Of a stretch of 64,000 nucleotides of DNA, positions 17,351 through 26,544 are shown piece after piece (the first letter of the stretch is position 1; each line of letters starts with the position of its first letter). Below the pieces are notes generated by a model, which saw only the letters and a list, made by a program, of their open reading frames with translations, searched no databases and had not been told where the DNA came from. The translations under genes and the position numbers were made by a program. Source of the DNA: Alkalicoccobacillus murimartini (lineage in GTDB: Bacteria > Bacillota > Bacilli > Bacillales > Bacillaceae_D); NCBI RefSeq assembly GCF_030813245.1, contig NZ_JAUSUA010000006.1, positions 1 through 64,000 on the forward strand. The letters run 5' to 3'.

Positions 17351-18811
17351 ATGAAGAAAGTACTTATAGCATCATTCACAGCTGAATCAAATTCTTGGAA
17401 CCCCTTTAATCAAAAACTAGAACAATTTCGATTAGGTTATGATGAAGAAGTAACTGATAACGTATTTTGTAGAGAACTCTTTGAGGAAAATGATATTGAA
17501 GCAATACCAACGATTTATGCAAATGGTGGTGCTGCTGGATATATTGAAAAAGATGCTTTTCTATTTATAGCAGATAAAATCATTGAAACAGCAAAAAAAC
17601 ATAAAGATGAACTTGATGGTGCACTTATGTTTCTGCATGGAGCAAGTCATGTTGTAGGCCTCCAAGAAGATGCTGGAGAACTTTATATTCTCGAGAGATT
17701 AAGAGAAATTTTAGGTTATGACCTACCTATAGTAATAACAATGGATCCTCATGGTAACGTAACTAATAGGTACACAGAACTTGCTAACATTATTAGATGT
17801 TACAGAGAGTCTCCTCATTGGGATCGAGAGCAATCTCACAGACACGTAGCCAAATTATTTGTTGATCTCTTAGAAAATCCGAGAGAATCAAAGCCTGAAT
17901 ACGTACGTGTACCTATCTTGGTTGGAGGACAAAGAAGTGTTTCGGCAGATGAACCGATGGCTTCAATCAATAAAATGCTTAATGAAACCGAAGAAATTAA
18001 AGGTATCCTAAGTGCGTCTTACCATATTGGATACAGTCATGCAGATAGTGCTTTATGTGGTGCTGGTGTGATTGTAGTACCAGAGACACCAGAGTATCAA
18101 TCTCTAGCAGCAGCAAAAGCAAAAGAGATTGCAGTTTTTGTTATGAAGAATAAAGAACGCTTTCACTTTACTGGATATGCACTTGAAACTGATGAAGCAG
18201 TTAAAGAAGCCATTGAAACAGAGAAATGGCCAGTTTTTCTTACAGATGCTGGTGACAATGCTACAGGTGGATCATATGCATATAACACTTTCCTTCTTAA
18301 GAAATTCTTAGAACAAGACAAACTAAACAACAAAAAATATTTGTTTGCTTCAATTAACCATCCGGAAGTATGCAAAGAATTACTAGAGAACAATGAAGGA
18401 GACGAAGTGAAATTCTCTCTCGGAATGGATATTGATGACGAATCTACACCTGTCGAATTAGAGGGTACTATTTATAAAAAAGGTATTCTAAATACTTTTT
18501 ATGCTTTTCCACAAAAGATTGGTGAAACTGTTACTGTTAAACTTAAGGATTTAGAGGTTTATGTAGTAATAGCAAATCATCTGACTGCTTTTAGAGAATT
18601 TCAGCAATTTGAAGCAGCTGGATTAAACTATGAAGACTTTGATGTCATTATTGTTAAGCAAGGATACCTTTACACAGAAGAATTAGAAGTTGCAGGAAGA
18701 GATATCATGGCTTTAACACCAGGAATGACCTACCAGAACGTCGAATTTTTAGAATTTAGACACTTAGTAAGACCAATTTATCCGCATGATAAAGATATGT
18801 TTGATGCATAA
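17351..18811 (+). CDS. M81 family metallopeptidase (MlrC-like) (U2)
   Basis: A 486-residue member of the MlrC/M81 family, named after the microcystin-degradation protein C, with an N-terminal DUF1485-type domain and a C-terminal MlrC domain. Seen: IASFTAESNSWNPF at the N-terminus, MFLHGASHV near residue 95, and ITMDPHGNVTNRY near 130 with potential metal ligands. Seen near 300: LTDAGDNATGGS, conserved in the family. GAGGAGG precedes ATG 17351. First gene of a same-strand group with LysR, M24 and PTS genes, suggesting uptake and hydrolysis of a conjugated peptide or amino-acid derivative. Substrate unknown. Confidence 0.85.
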   Translation: MKKVLIASFTAESNSWNPFNQKLEQFRLGYDEEVTDNVFCRELFEENDIEAIPTIYANGGAAGYIEKDAFLFIADKIIETAKKHKDELDGALMFLHGASHVVGLQEDAGELYILERLREILGYDLPIVITMDPHGNVTNRYTELANIIRCYRESPHWDREQSHRHVAKLFVDLLENPRESKPEYVRVPILVGGQRSVSADEPMASINKMLNETEEIKGILSASYHIGYSHADSALCGAGVIVVPETPEYQSLAAAKAKEIAVFVMKNKERFHFTGYALETDEAVKEAIETEKWPVFLTDAGDNATGGSYAYNTFLLKKFLEQDKLNNKKYLFASINHPEVCKELLENNEGDEVKFSLGMDIDDESTPVELEGTIYKKGILNTFYAFPQKIGETVTVKLKDLEVYVVIANHLTAFREFQQFEAAGLNYEDFDVIIVKQGYLYTEELEVAGRDIMALTPGMTYQNVEFLEFRHLVRPIYPHDKDMFDA

Positions 18812-18869
18812 GTAGAACGTTAAGAGGGCTATTAGCCCTCTAATCTCTAAAAGTTAGAGCGTGATTCTA

Positions 18870-19778
18870 ATGGAAAGAAATCATTTATATCTATATAGAA
18901 TATTTAATGAAGTAGCTAAAACTGGCAACTTCACTAACGCAGCTAAAGAACTCTATTTAAGCCAACCAGCCGTTAGTAGTGCTATTAATAATTTAGAAGC
19001 TACTTTAAAAACAAAATTATTTGTGAGAAAAAGCAGAGGTGTTGAATTAACGAATGAAGGTAGAACATTTTATAACCATATAAAATCTGCTTTCCACATC
19101 CTTGAAAAAGGAACAAATGAAGTAATGAAAGAATCTACTTCTAAAAAATTAAGTATAGGTGTAAGTACTACAATGTGTCACCATGTTGTTAGACCATTTT
19201 TAAAAGATTTCATTGAAGAATTTCCACATCTAGATATTTCACTGTTGAATCAATCTTCTTTTGAAACTTATAAAATGTTAGAAAGTTATGAATTGGACAT
19301 TGGGATCGTAACTGCATCTCCACTTGAAAAAAAAGATTTGAAGCATTATCTCTTTATGTCGATCGAATTCATTTTTGTAGCTACACCGAGCTATTTAGCC
19401 AGCTTGGAAGGTAAGGATGCAAAAAGTCTAGAAGATTATTTTGAATTAGGCAAGATCATGATGCTCAATAAGGTCCACCCTTTAAGACAGAGTTTAGATC
19501 ATACCTTCTACAAAAGAGGAATTAAAATCAATAATAAGTTAGAAGTATCAAACATGGATTTACTAATTGACTTTGCGAAAATGGGAATAGGTATTGGTTT
19601 TGTAATACGCAATTTTGTTAAAGATCAATTAGATAACGGTGAGTTAGTTGAGCTAGCATTGGAGATACCACAGGTTTACAGTAGATTTGCTCTTGTTTAC
19701 AATGAAATTCCTGAACTTACTGGATCAAGTAAAATATTCATTGATAAGTTTAAGGAAAAATATAAATTAATAAATTAA
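18870..19778 (+). CDS. LysR family transcriptional regulator (U2)
   Basis: A regulator of about 302 residues. The N-terminal winged helix includes GNFTNAAKELYLSQPAVSSAINNLE (residues 18-42). The C-terminal effector domain has the periplasmic-binding-protein-like fold, starting near KKLSIGVSTT. ATG 18870 is in frame with GTG 18861; neither has a strong ribosome site. It lies inside the M81-M24-PTS group on the same strand, so it probably controls that pathway. Confidence 0.9.
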   Translation: MERNHLYLYRIFNEVAKTGNFTNAAKELYLSQPAVSSAINNLEATLKTKLFVRKSRGVELTNEGRTFYNHIKSAFHILEKGTNEVMKESTSKKLSIGVSTTMCHHVVRPFLKDFIEEFPHLDISLLNQSSFETYKMLESYELDIGIVTASPLEKKDLKHYLFMSIEFIFVATPSYLASLEGKDAKSLEDYFELGKIMMLNKVHPLRQSLDHTFYKRGIKINNKLEVSNMDLLIDFAKMGIGIGFVIRNFVKDQLDNGELVELALEIPQVYSRFALVYNEIPELTGSSKIFIDKFKEKYKLIN

Positions 19779-19811
19779 ATTTGTGAAATGTATTAATTAA
19801 GGAGATCAACA

Positions 19812-21209
19812 ATGACAAATTTATTAGATGAAATTAATTACAAAGAGGTACAACAACCATCTAACTTGAAATCAATTATGCCAATAGACCTAACTGACGA
19901 AACGTTGCAAGAGCATAAGTTAAAGGTTTTAGATAGGTTAAAATCAAGTGAAGCTGATATTCTTATTATTTATGCAGATAGAGAACATGGTGCAAATTTT
20001 GGCTATTTAACTGGCTTTGAACCTAGATTTGAAGAAGCTGCTTTAGTTTTAAATAAAGAAGGAAACTCCTTTCTTCTTTTAGGTAATGAATCACTACGAA
20101 TGAATCAATACAGTCGAATCAAGAGTGAGACCGTTCATGTTCCACATTTTTCATTACCAAATCAACCGATGGAAAATAACAGAAGTTTTGAGGACATTGT
20201 TAAAACAGCTGGTATTCATAAGGGAATGAAAGTTGCTTTAGCTGGATGGAAAATGTTCACATCGTCTTATGATGACAATGATAGCTTATTAGAAGTACCA
20301 TATTTCATTGTATCAGCTATAAAGAACATAGTTGGAGAGAATGGAAAAGTTATTAATGGTACATCATTATTTATTAACTCAGAATATGGTGCACGAGTTA
20401 TTAACAATAGTAATGAAATTGCTCATTATGAGTTTGGAGCTTCGTTAGCTTCATCAAAAGTAAAAACTTTACTAGATACTATTGAGGTAGGTAAAACAGA
20501 AATGGAATTAGCCGACCTTTTATCTGCATATGGACAACCTAACAACGTTACAACGATTTGTGCAACAGGAGATAGGTTTACTAATGCAGTTGTCTCACCA
20601 CGCTATAAAGAAGTTAAAATTGGGGACAAATTTACAACTACTTTAGGTTTTAGAGGCGGCTTGACTAACCGTACAGGTTATGTGGTTTCAAAAGAAAATG
20701 AGTTACCAACAGATGAAAGAGATTATTTAGATAAGGTAGCTAAGCCTTATTTCGGAGCAATCGCTACATGGTATGAGAATGTAAAAATAGGGATGACTGG
20801 ATCTGAAGTGTACGATTTAATTGATTCTGTTCTACCAAAATCAGAATTTGGTTGGAAGTTAAATCCGGGTCATTTCACGTCAAGTGATGAGTGGATGTCC
20901 TCTCCTATTCATAAAGACAGTAAAACAATAATTAGAAGTGGGATGTTGTTTCAAGTAGACATTATTCCAAGCGTCCCTGGATACCACGGTGTAAATGCAG
21001 AGGATGGTGTTGCAATTGCAGATAAAAATCTTCAAGAAGAAATCGCAACTACTTATCCAGAACTATGGGATAGAATTCAAGCTCGAAGAGAATATATGAT
21101 TAACCATCTTGGTATTAACATTAGTCCAGATCTATTGCCTCTATCTACTATTAATGGTTATATGCGTCCTTTCTTATTGGACAAAAATAAAGCGTTAACG
21201 AAAAAATAA
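19812..21209 (+). CDS. M24 family (Xaa-Pro peptidase-like) protein with atypical metal site (U2)
   Basis: A 465-residue protein with the two-domain layout of Xaa-Pro aminopeptidases: a creatinase N-terminal domain (about 1-200, DILIIYADREHGANFGYLTGF) and a pita-bread C-terminal domain. NPGHFTSSDE supplies the expected histidine and NAEDGVAI the last glutamate. Where the two metal-binding aspartates are expected, the sequence reads TTLGFRGGLTNRTGYVV without them, so activity is doubtful. AAGGAG precedes ATG 19812. It lies between the LysR and PTS genes. Confidence 0.8.
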   Translation: MTNLLDEINYKEVQQPSNLKSIMPIDLTDETLQEHKLKVLDRLKSSEADILIIYADREHGANFGYLTGFEPRFEEAALVLNKEGNSFLLLGNESLRMNQYSRIKSETVHVPHFSLPNQPMENNRSFEDIVKTAGIHKGMKVALAGWKMFTSSYDDNDSLLEVPYFIVSAIKNIVGENGKVINGTSLFINSEYGARVINNSNEIAHYEFGASLASSKVKTLLDTIEVGKTEMELADLLSAYGQPNNVTTICATGDRFTNAVVSPRYKEVKIGDKFTTTLGFRGGLTNRTGYVVSKENELPTDERDYLDKVAKPYFGAIATWYENVKIGMTGSEVYDLIDSVLPKSEFGWKLNPGHFTSSDEWMSSPIHKDSKTIIRSGMLFQVDIIPSVPGYHGVNAEDGVAIADKNLQEEIATTYPELWDRIQARREYMINHLGINISPDLLPLSTINGYMRPFLLDKNKALTKK

Positions 21210-21287
21210 TAATAAAAAGAGGGATTGACTCACAATCCCTCAACAATAAATATTTGGAATATTCTAAATGTTATTATGGGGGTCACT

Positions 21288-23168
21288 ATGTCTAAGGAAA
21301 AATTAGCTCAAGATATCATTAGATTAGTTGGTGGTAGTGAAAATATTAGCTTTCTAAGGCACTGTATAACAAGATTACGTTTCGATCTGAAAGAAAGTAA
21401 CTTGGCAAAGCCTAAAGAAATCGAAAAATTATCAGGGGTTGCTGGTACTAGGTTTGACGGAGAACAATTTCAAGTTATTATTGGTACTGATGTTGATACA
21501 GTTTATAAAGAAATTATTAAGATTACTGGTGAGGAAATCACTTCTAATACAAACTCATCTAATAAGGAAAAAAAGAAGAATACTTTCACAAAAATAATGA
21601 ATATTTTTTCAGACGTTTTTGTTCCAATTATGCCAGCAATTATTGCGGCGGGAATGCTAAAAGGCTTACTCTCAGTGTTAGAAGTAGGAGGGTGGGTATC
21701 ACTTGAAAGTAGTACTTATCAAATATTTGTTGCTATTAGTAGTGGTGCGTTTTATTTTCTTCCAATATTGATTGCAATAAGTGCATCAAATCGATTTGGT
21801 CTGAATCAATACCTTGGTGCAGCAATTGCTGGTTCAGTTTTATACCCAAATTTTACGACTTATATGTTGGAAGCACAAGAACAAGGTATTAATGTGAGTT
21901 TCTTGAGTTTACCAGTTGTTCCAGCTTCATATGCATCTCAAGTAATCCCTATGTTTATAATGATATTTATAGCTTCGTATATAGAAAAATGGATTAAAAA
22001 AGTTGCACCAAAAGCTATAGCTGTTATTTTAGTTCCAACAATTGTACTTTTAATTACAGTTCCGCTATTTCTGATTGCAATTGGTCCTTTTGGTACAATG
22101 CTAAGTGGTGGTATTACAGTTGCTATTGATTTTCTATTCACTTATGGTGGCGTTTTCGCGGGGATCATTTTTGGTATGATAGCTCCATTCTTAGTTATTA
22201 CCGGTGCACAGCATACACTTGTACCTATTATTTTAGATTCTATCGCTACTGAAGGTGGCGACTATATGTTACCTATGTTTGCTACAAACAATATAGCTCA
22301 AGGAGCTGCTGCTTTAGCCGTATTCTTGCTCGTGAAAAAACATCAAAAAGACTTAAGATCAACTTCATTTAGTTCTGGTATCACTGGTTTATTCGGTGTA
22401 GCTGAACCGGCCATGTACGGAATAAATTTAGTATATAGAAAACCGTTTATTGCAGCAATGATAGGTAATGGAATAGCCGGTGGATTTATGATGTTCTTTG
22501 ATGTAAAAGCTTATACCTATGTTAAGAGTGGTTTACAAGGTATCCCTATGCTAATTGGTGAAACGTTTCTTTATGGAATTATTGGTTTTGGTATTGCTTT
22601 ATTCGGAACAATCCTCATAACTTATTTTATGGGAATTACAGTTGATGAAGAATCTACTAAAGATAAGAGTGAAAATGTCAGTTCCACTAATATCTCAACT
22701 GATAATAAAAAGATAGACACAACAATATTTAGTCCAATTGTTGGTAAGACTACGTCATTAAGTAATGTGGATGACCCAACGTTCTCTCAAGAAATGTTAG
22801 GTAAAGGAATAGCCATTGAACCACATGAAGGAAAAGTAACATCACCAGTTGATGGAACAATTACAGTTATTATGCCTAGTAAACATGCAGTGGGAATTAC
22901 TAGTGATAATGGAGTAGAGGTTTTAATTCATGTTGGTTTAGACACTGTGAAATTAGATGGAAAACACTTTGAATCCTTTGTTGAAAAAGGGGATAAAGTA
23001 AAAAAGGGTGACAAACTCTTAGAATTTAATATTGAAGGTATTCATAAAGAAGGGTATCCAACAATTACACCTGTCATTATTACAAACACTAGTGATTACG
23101 CCTCTGTAGAGGTAAATGAAAATGAGATAACAGATAGTTCAACACCTGTTATTGTTGTTAAAAAATAA
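21288..23168 (+). CDS. PTS transporter, beta-glucoside type, EIIBCA (U2)
   Basis: A 626-residue fused phosphotransferase permease. The IIB domain comes first, with phosphocysteine in HCITRLRFDL near residue 26. The multi-span IIC domain covers about 100-460, with GLFGVAEPAMYGINLVYRKP. The IIA domain comes last, with histidine in VLIHVGLDTVKL near 560. It takes up and phosphorylates a sugar, probably a beta-glucoside or similar. ATG 21288 follows GGGGGT; the frame upstream to 21225 has no site. Pairing with peptidase-like enzymes rather than a glycosidase is unusual. A weak hairpin at 23173-23208 follows. Confidence 0.93.
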   Translation: MSKEKLAQDIIRLVGGSENISFLRHCITRLRFDLKESNLAKPKEIEKLSGVAGTRFDGEQFQVIIGTDVDTVYKEIIKITGEEITSNTNSSNKEKKKNTFTKIMNIFSDVFVPIMPAIIAAGMLKGLLSVLEVGGWVSLESSTYQIFVAISSGAFYFLPILIAISASNRFGLNQYLGAAIAGSVLYPNFTTYMLEAQEQGINVSFLSLPVVPASYASQVIPMFIMIFIASYIEKWIKKVAPKAIAVILVPTIVLLITVPLFLIAIGPFGTMLSGGITVAIDFLFTYGGVFAGIIFGMIAPFLVITGAQHTLVPIILDSIATEGGDYMLPMFATNNIAQGAAALAVFLLVKKHQKDLRSTSFSSGITGLFGVAEPAMYGINLVYRKPFIAAMIGNGIAGGFMMFFDVKAYTYVKSGLQGIPMLIGETFLYGIIGFGIALFGTILITYFMGITVDEESTKDKSENVSSTNISTDNKKIDTTIFSPIVGKTTSLSNVDDPTFSQEMLGKGIAIEPHEGKVTSPVDGTITVIMPSKHAVGITSDNGVEVLIHVGLDTVKLDGKHFESFVEKGDKVKKGDKLLEFNIEGIHKEGYPTITPVIITNTSDYASVEVNENEITDSSTPVIVVKK

Positions 23169-23172
23169 AATT

Positions 23173-23208
23173 GAAGACTTTCTGGTCTTGTTATTTCCAG
23201 AAAGTCTA
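23173..23208 (+). terminator. Hairpin after the U2 PTS gene
   Basis: AGACTTTCTGG...CCAGAAAGTCT, perfect stem, weak T tract. Probable terminator. Confidence 0.6.
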
Positions 23209-23219
23209 TCTATTACTCT

Positions 23220-23300
23220 GAGGTTAAACTCGTGGAGGTTCGACTCCTCTCAACCGCATACCAGTAGTACCAAGGTGATTATAGCTTTGGTACTTTTTTA
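23220..23300 (+). repeat. Boundary repeat 3 (truncated tRNA-Leu half, terminator)
   Basis: Begins in the variable arm (GAGGTTAAACTCGTGG), complete to CAACCGCAT at 23261, then the terminator TAGTACCAAGG...CTTTGGTACTTTTTT. The anticodon loop and any box are missing. Confidence 0.85.
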
Positions 23301-23579
23301 ATTCTCTTAGAAGTATAGTTACTTATAACTCTCCCAGATTTCGAGTACCTAATAAACTGGATTATTGTCGGTTTTTGGTGTATGAAAAATCTTGAAAAAG
23401 AAACTTATAAATATATAATTAAGTAAATAGTTCAAGATAGTGGTTACAATTCAGTTGGTAATTAACTAATGAGAAAAAGGCAAATCAGTCGAAAGATTGA
23501 GACGCAAAGCTACAGGTCTAAGGTTTATACTAAGATGGCTGAGCTACCTAAAATAGTATATATTTTAGGAGGGATGAAT

Positions 23580-23747
23580 TTGGCTCCACATAAAGGTGAA
23601 TTAGAAGAATTAGACCTTGAATGGATTAACCTAATGAAGGAAGCTTTAGAGTCGGGAGTTTCTATAATAGAAATTAGGCAGTTTCTAAAAAATCCTGAAA
23701 CGCTTGATCAATTGAGCGCCTATATATCAGAAAAATCAGTAATATAA
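23580..23747 (+). CDS. SinI-like anti-repressor (U3)
   Basis: A 55-residue protein. LDLEWINLMKEALESGVS and EIRQFLKN reproduce the SinI dimerisation region, in which two helices bind the SinR repressor. TTG 23580 is chosen because AGGAGG ends 7 bases upstream and gives a SinI-sized protein; the frame runs back to ATG 23469 without a site. It is the only gene of the smallest unit (about 0.5 kb). Inferred role: antagonise SinR or a related regulator of biofilm and motility. No SinR is encoded beside it. Confidence 0.8.
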   Translation: MAPHKGELEELDLEWINLMKEALESGVSIIEIRQFLKNPETLDQLSAYISEKSVI

Positions 23748-23764
23748 TCTAAGTTTTACTAACA

Positions 23765-23831
23765 ATGAGTTAGACTCCTCTCTACCGTATCATTTGAGCA
23801 CCGAGGCTCTTTAGAGCTTAGGTGCTTTTTG
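23765..23831 (+). repeat. Boundary repeat 4 (strongly decayed)
   Basis: ATGAGTTAGACTCCTCTC then TACCGTAT resembles the T arm and acceptor of the tRNA half with an internal deletion. The terminator GCACCGAGGCT...AGCTTAGGTGC and T run at about 23797-23831 are clear. Confidence 0.7.
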
Positions 23832-23951
23832 TTATGTTCATAAACCTATAAAAAAATATCATGAAATTTATTTGGATGTTATAACGGGAGGGAATAACCA
23901 AATATTGTATAATATAATTTGCTAAATAATATAGTAATGGAGGATGAAATA

Positions 23952-24431
23952 TTGAATACTATTGACTTAATAATTATGAATTTTAATGAAGTCAGAAGGC
24001 GGAGCATCAAATTGTGGAATGAAATCCCGTTAAATTATATTGATTGGAAACCTGATGAAGAGGCAATGACTTGTTCAGAAATGATTTTACATGTATTAGA
24101 AAGCGAACACATATATCATCAGATTCTTCTAGCCAAGGGTACTGCTAATTTTTCTGGAGAATTTAGAAATCCATTTGCTGATAAACAGTTTAATTCCGTT
24201 AAAGAAGAATTAGAATTTGCAAAACCTTATCGTGAGGATTTTATAAATTACATAAGGGATCTTAATCAGGAGGATTTGGATGAAGTAAAAATAGACAGAA
24301 GTGATGCAGGTTATATTCGGACTTTAGGGGATATGTTGTTACGAATTGCTTATCATGAATCTGTACATACAGGACAATTATTAGATTATATGCGTACGAT
24401 GAATATCGATAGACCAAAAATTTGGGATTGA
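23952..24431 (+). CDS. DinB family protein (U4)
   Basis: A four-helix-bundle protein of 159 residues in the DinB/YfiT metal-dependent superfamily. The metal-binding histidines expected for the family fall in MILHVLESEHIYHQ near residue 47 and YHESVHTGQLLDY near 137. Members include thiol-S-transferase-like enzymes, but the reaction here is unknown. TTG 23952 follows GGAGG by 8 bases and is preferred to upstream TTG 23919. Sole gene of U4. Confidence 0.88.
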   Translation: MNTIDLIIMNFNEVRRRSIKLWNEIPLNYIDWKPDEEAMTCSEMILHVLESEHIYHQILLAKGTANFSGEFRNPFADKQFNSVKEELEFAKPYREDFINYIRDLNQEDLDEVKIDRSDAGYIRTLGDMLLRIAYHESVHTGQLLDYMRTMNIDRPKIWD

Positions 24432-24439
24432 ATAAAAAG

Positions 24440-24743
24440 CGAATGAACTTATAATTATTATACATAATGTTCGTTTATTGGTGTTTCTAAAAATGTACAA
24501 AGGGTCTCCAAGTGGTAAAGAATAAGGGTATTTTAGGTTCACCAAATCTTCACCACGATAGTTGAAAATGTACGGTTTTATATGAAATGGGCGCAAATGA
24601 ATGTAAGTGGTGTGCATGTTTGAAGGAGATAACACGTTTCCACGGCATTGAGGGCTTAGTGAGGTTAAACTCGTGGAGGTTCGACTCCTCTCAACCGCAT
24701 AAAAATTATAGTACCAATGCTTATGTAGCGTTGGTACTTTTTG
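24440..24743 (+). repeat. Boundary repeat 5 (box A, tRNA-Leu 3' half, terminator)
   Basis: Hairpin GCGAATGAA...ATGTTCG at 24440-24478. Box A from GGGTCTCCAAGTGG (about 24502) to 24647. tRNA half 24648-24700, terminator 24709-24743. A full-length example of the A type. Confidence 0.92.
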
Positions 24744-24758
24744 TCTAGATGTATTTAG

Positions 24759-25022
24759 TTAGAATAATTGATCAAGTTTTTTGTGTAATAGTTTAATTTG
24801 ATCTTCCATAGACTGTAATCGTTTTTCTTGTGCTGAATCTTTCATATTTTGAGTTGCGCTATCTTGGAGTGTCTCTTCAATAGCTGTTTTAGCTGCGAAC
24901 GTAGATATTGCATCACCTAATGTAGTTATTAATCCTCCAATTAGCGCAAGTCTTAGGCTCATAGCTAAGTTATCATCGTCGATTTCTGGAGATGATTGTT
25001 GAGGTTGACTGCTTTTTTTCAT
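24759..25022 (-). CDS. Small hypothetical protein with a hydrophobic stretch (U5)
   Basis: An 87-residue protein I do not recognise. A polar N-terminus (SSQPQQSSPEID) is followed by a moderately hydrophobic helix LALIGGLITTLGDAIS (about 27-42). The C-terminal helix EKRLQSMEDQIKLLHKKLDQL has coiled-coil heptads. GGGGG is 7 bases upstream of its ATG. It might be a membrane-associated oligomeric protein. Its 3' end lies just beside boundary 5. Confidence 0.7.
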   Translation of the reverse strand: MKKSSQPQQSSPEIDDDNLAMSLRLALIGGLITTLGDAISTFAAKTAIEETLQDSATQNMKDSAQEKRLQSMEDQIKLLHKKLDQLF

Positions 25023-25237
25023 GAAAAATCCCCCAAGGTAAATAAATGATACTTATAATATATTCTCCTTAATGATAATGAGTTACTGGAGAAGTGCTGA
25101 AATCGAGTTCTGTTTATAACATGAAGGATTTACAGTTAATTATTCAATATCTTTAGGGTTTTAAAGTTTATTATGATAAGAGTTAATAAACAATGAATTT
25201 GAAGCTGATAACATGGCAAAGAAGAAGTCACGTAATT

Positions 25238-25942
25238 TCAACTTTCTTCCTTTTTCTCATTGTCTTCGTATACATCCACATACACATTTCCTTTAGAATC
25301 TATTTGGGCAAGAAAAACATCTTTGAAATCTTTAGCCCCTTGCTTCTGTACCTCATTTAGTAACCACTCTTCTGCATAACCGCGTTCTTTTAAGCCCTTT
25401 TTAAGTAATTGACCATCCATAATCAAGATCGTCGGACCATGTTCCTGTTGAATAGGAATACCTGACGTATGAGGTGTAATGGGCTGTTGATCAGACTTCA
25501 ACAGAATACTAAGCTGTCCGTTTGTCTCTAAAATAGCCATCTCCACATCTGAAACTTTAAAAGTACCCTTCTCCCTTAGTAACAGCATGAGTTCATCTGC
25601 GGATAGCATGTTTTTTTTCATGTTTTTTTCAAGAACTTTACCGTTCTGAATCAAAATTGTTGGGCTACCATCAATCATTTTTGTAAACCACATAGACTTT
25701 AAACTCAAGAAGGCTAAAATGATAGGGAAAATCCCCCAAATAAGTAACGCCATTAAACCGTTGGTTATTTTGACATTCTGGTCGACAGACATAGTTGCAG
25801 CTATTGATCCGATTGTAATACCTACACAATAATCAAAAAAGGTAAGCTGTGAGATTTGCTTTTTTCCCATTATTCTTGCCATTATCATTAACAAAAGAAA
25901 CGATATAATCGAGCGGATTAAAATTAAAACAAATTCAGGCAT
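25238..25942 (-). CDS. DUF421 family membrane protein, YetF-like (U5)
   Basis: A 234-residue protein. Three transmembrane segments lie in the first 90 residues (FVLILIRSIISFLLLMI, TFFDYCVGITIGSIAA and a third). Two cytoplasmic DUF421 repeats follow, with GSPTILIQNGKVLEKNMKKN and GPTILIMDGQLLKKGLKERG. Function of the YetF family is unknown; several members are sporulation-linked. ATG 25942 follows GGAG by 7 bases. It is divergent from the DUF4363 lipoprotein, a frequent partner. Confidence 0.9.
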   Translation of the reverse strand: MPEFVLILIRSIISFLLLMIMARIMGKKQISQLTFFDYCVGITIGSIAATMSVDQNVKITNGLMALLIWGIFPIILAFLSLKSMWFTKMIDGSPTILIQNGKVLEKNMKKNMLSADELMLLLREKGTFKVSDVEMAILETNGQLSILLKSDQQPITPHTSGIPIQQEHGPTILIMDGQLLKKGLKERGYAEEWLLNEVQKQGAKDFKDVFLAQIDSKGNVYVDVYEDNEKKEES

Positions 25943-26045
25943 CTTTTTTCTCCATTTCATGCTTTTTAGTATGTAATCTTTCTTTATTATTGGGTAATAA
26001 TAATTGTCGTATTCATACGTATTCATACTTTTAGGAGGTCTTTTT

Positions 26046-26384
26046 ATGATAAAGACAATTGTGTTCTATATAATGCTATTGATCGTGCTTACTGGGTGTA
26101 GTGATGCAGTCGGTAGCAGTCACTTCTTTAAGCAAGTGAATCAGCTTGAAGAGGCATTAAACCAATCAGATTGGGATCAAATTGAAATACATGCGAATGA
26201 ATTCAAAGAGCTTTATCAAACTAACAAATGGAAATTACAGTTAATTGGCGATGAAGGGGAGTATGAGGGATTAAATGAAAGCATTCAAAAAATCATTGCA
26301 GGAGTAAAGGAAGAGGATATCATAAACGTGAGAATTGAATTGGCAAGCGCAAGATCCCTTATTGCAGATATATACTCATTATAG
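26046..26384 (+). CDS. DUF4363-like lipoprotein (U5)
   Basis: A 112-residue protein. The signal peptide ends in the lipobox VLTGC (cysteine about residue 18). The helical domain NQLEEALNQSDWDQIEIHANEF is typical of the DUF4363 family, which is often encoded beside DUF421 proteins. GGAGG lies 8 bases before ATG 26046. The divergent arrangement with the DUF421 gene suggests shared control. Function unknown. Confidence 0.78.
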   Translation: MIKTIVFYIMLLIVLTGCSDAVGSSHFFKQVNQLEEALNQSDWDQIEIHANEFKELYQTNKWKLQLIGDEGEYEGLNESIQKIIAGVKEEDIINVRIELASARSLIADIYSL

Positions 26385-26417
26385 GAAGAGCTTTGTTAGG
26401 CTACCGATCTTATTTTG

Positions 26418-26455
26418 AGATAAAAAAATCCTTGATGTAAAACATCAAGGAGTGT
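26418..26455. terminator. Terminator-like hairpin between the DUF4363 and cupin genes
   Basis: Inverted repeat CCTTGATGT...ACATCAAGG following an A run, between the convergent genes of U5. The T run is weak on both strands. Confidence 0.5.
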
Positions 26456-26544
26456 GGAAGAAGGGCAAACCGGACTATTTATTATATTTTTGCAATGGAT
26501 GTTAGGTGCTTGATCATACGATAAAAAACATAAATTTTCAGGTT

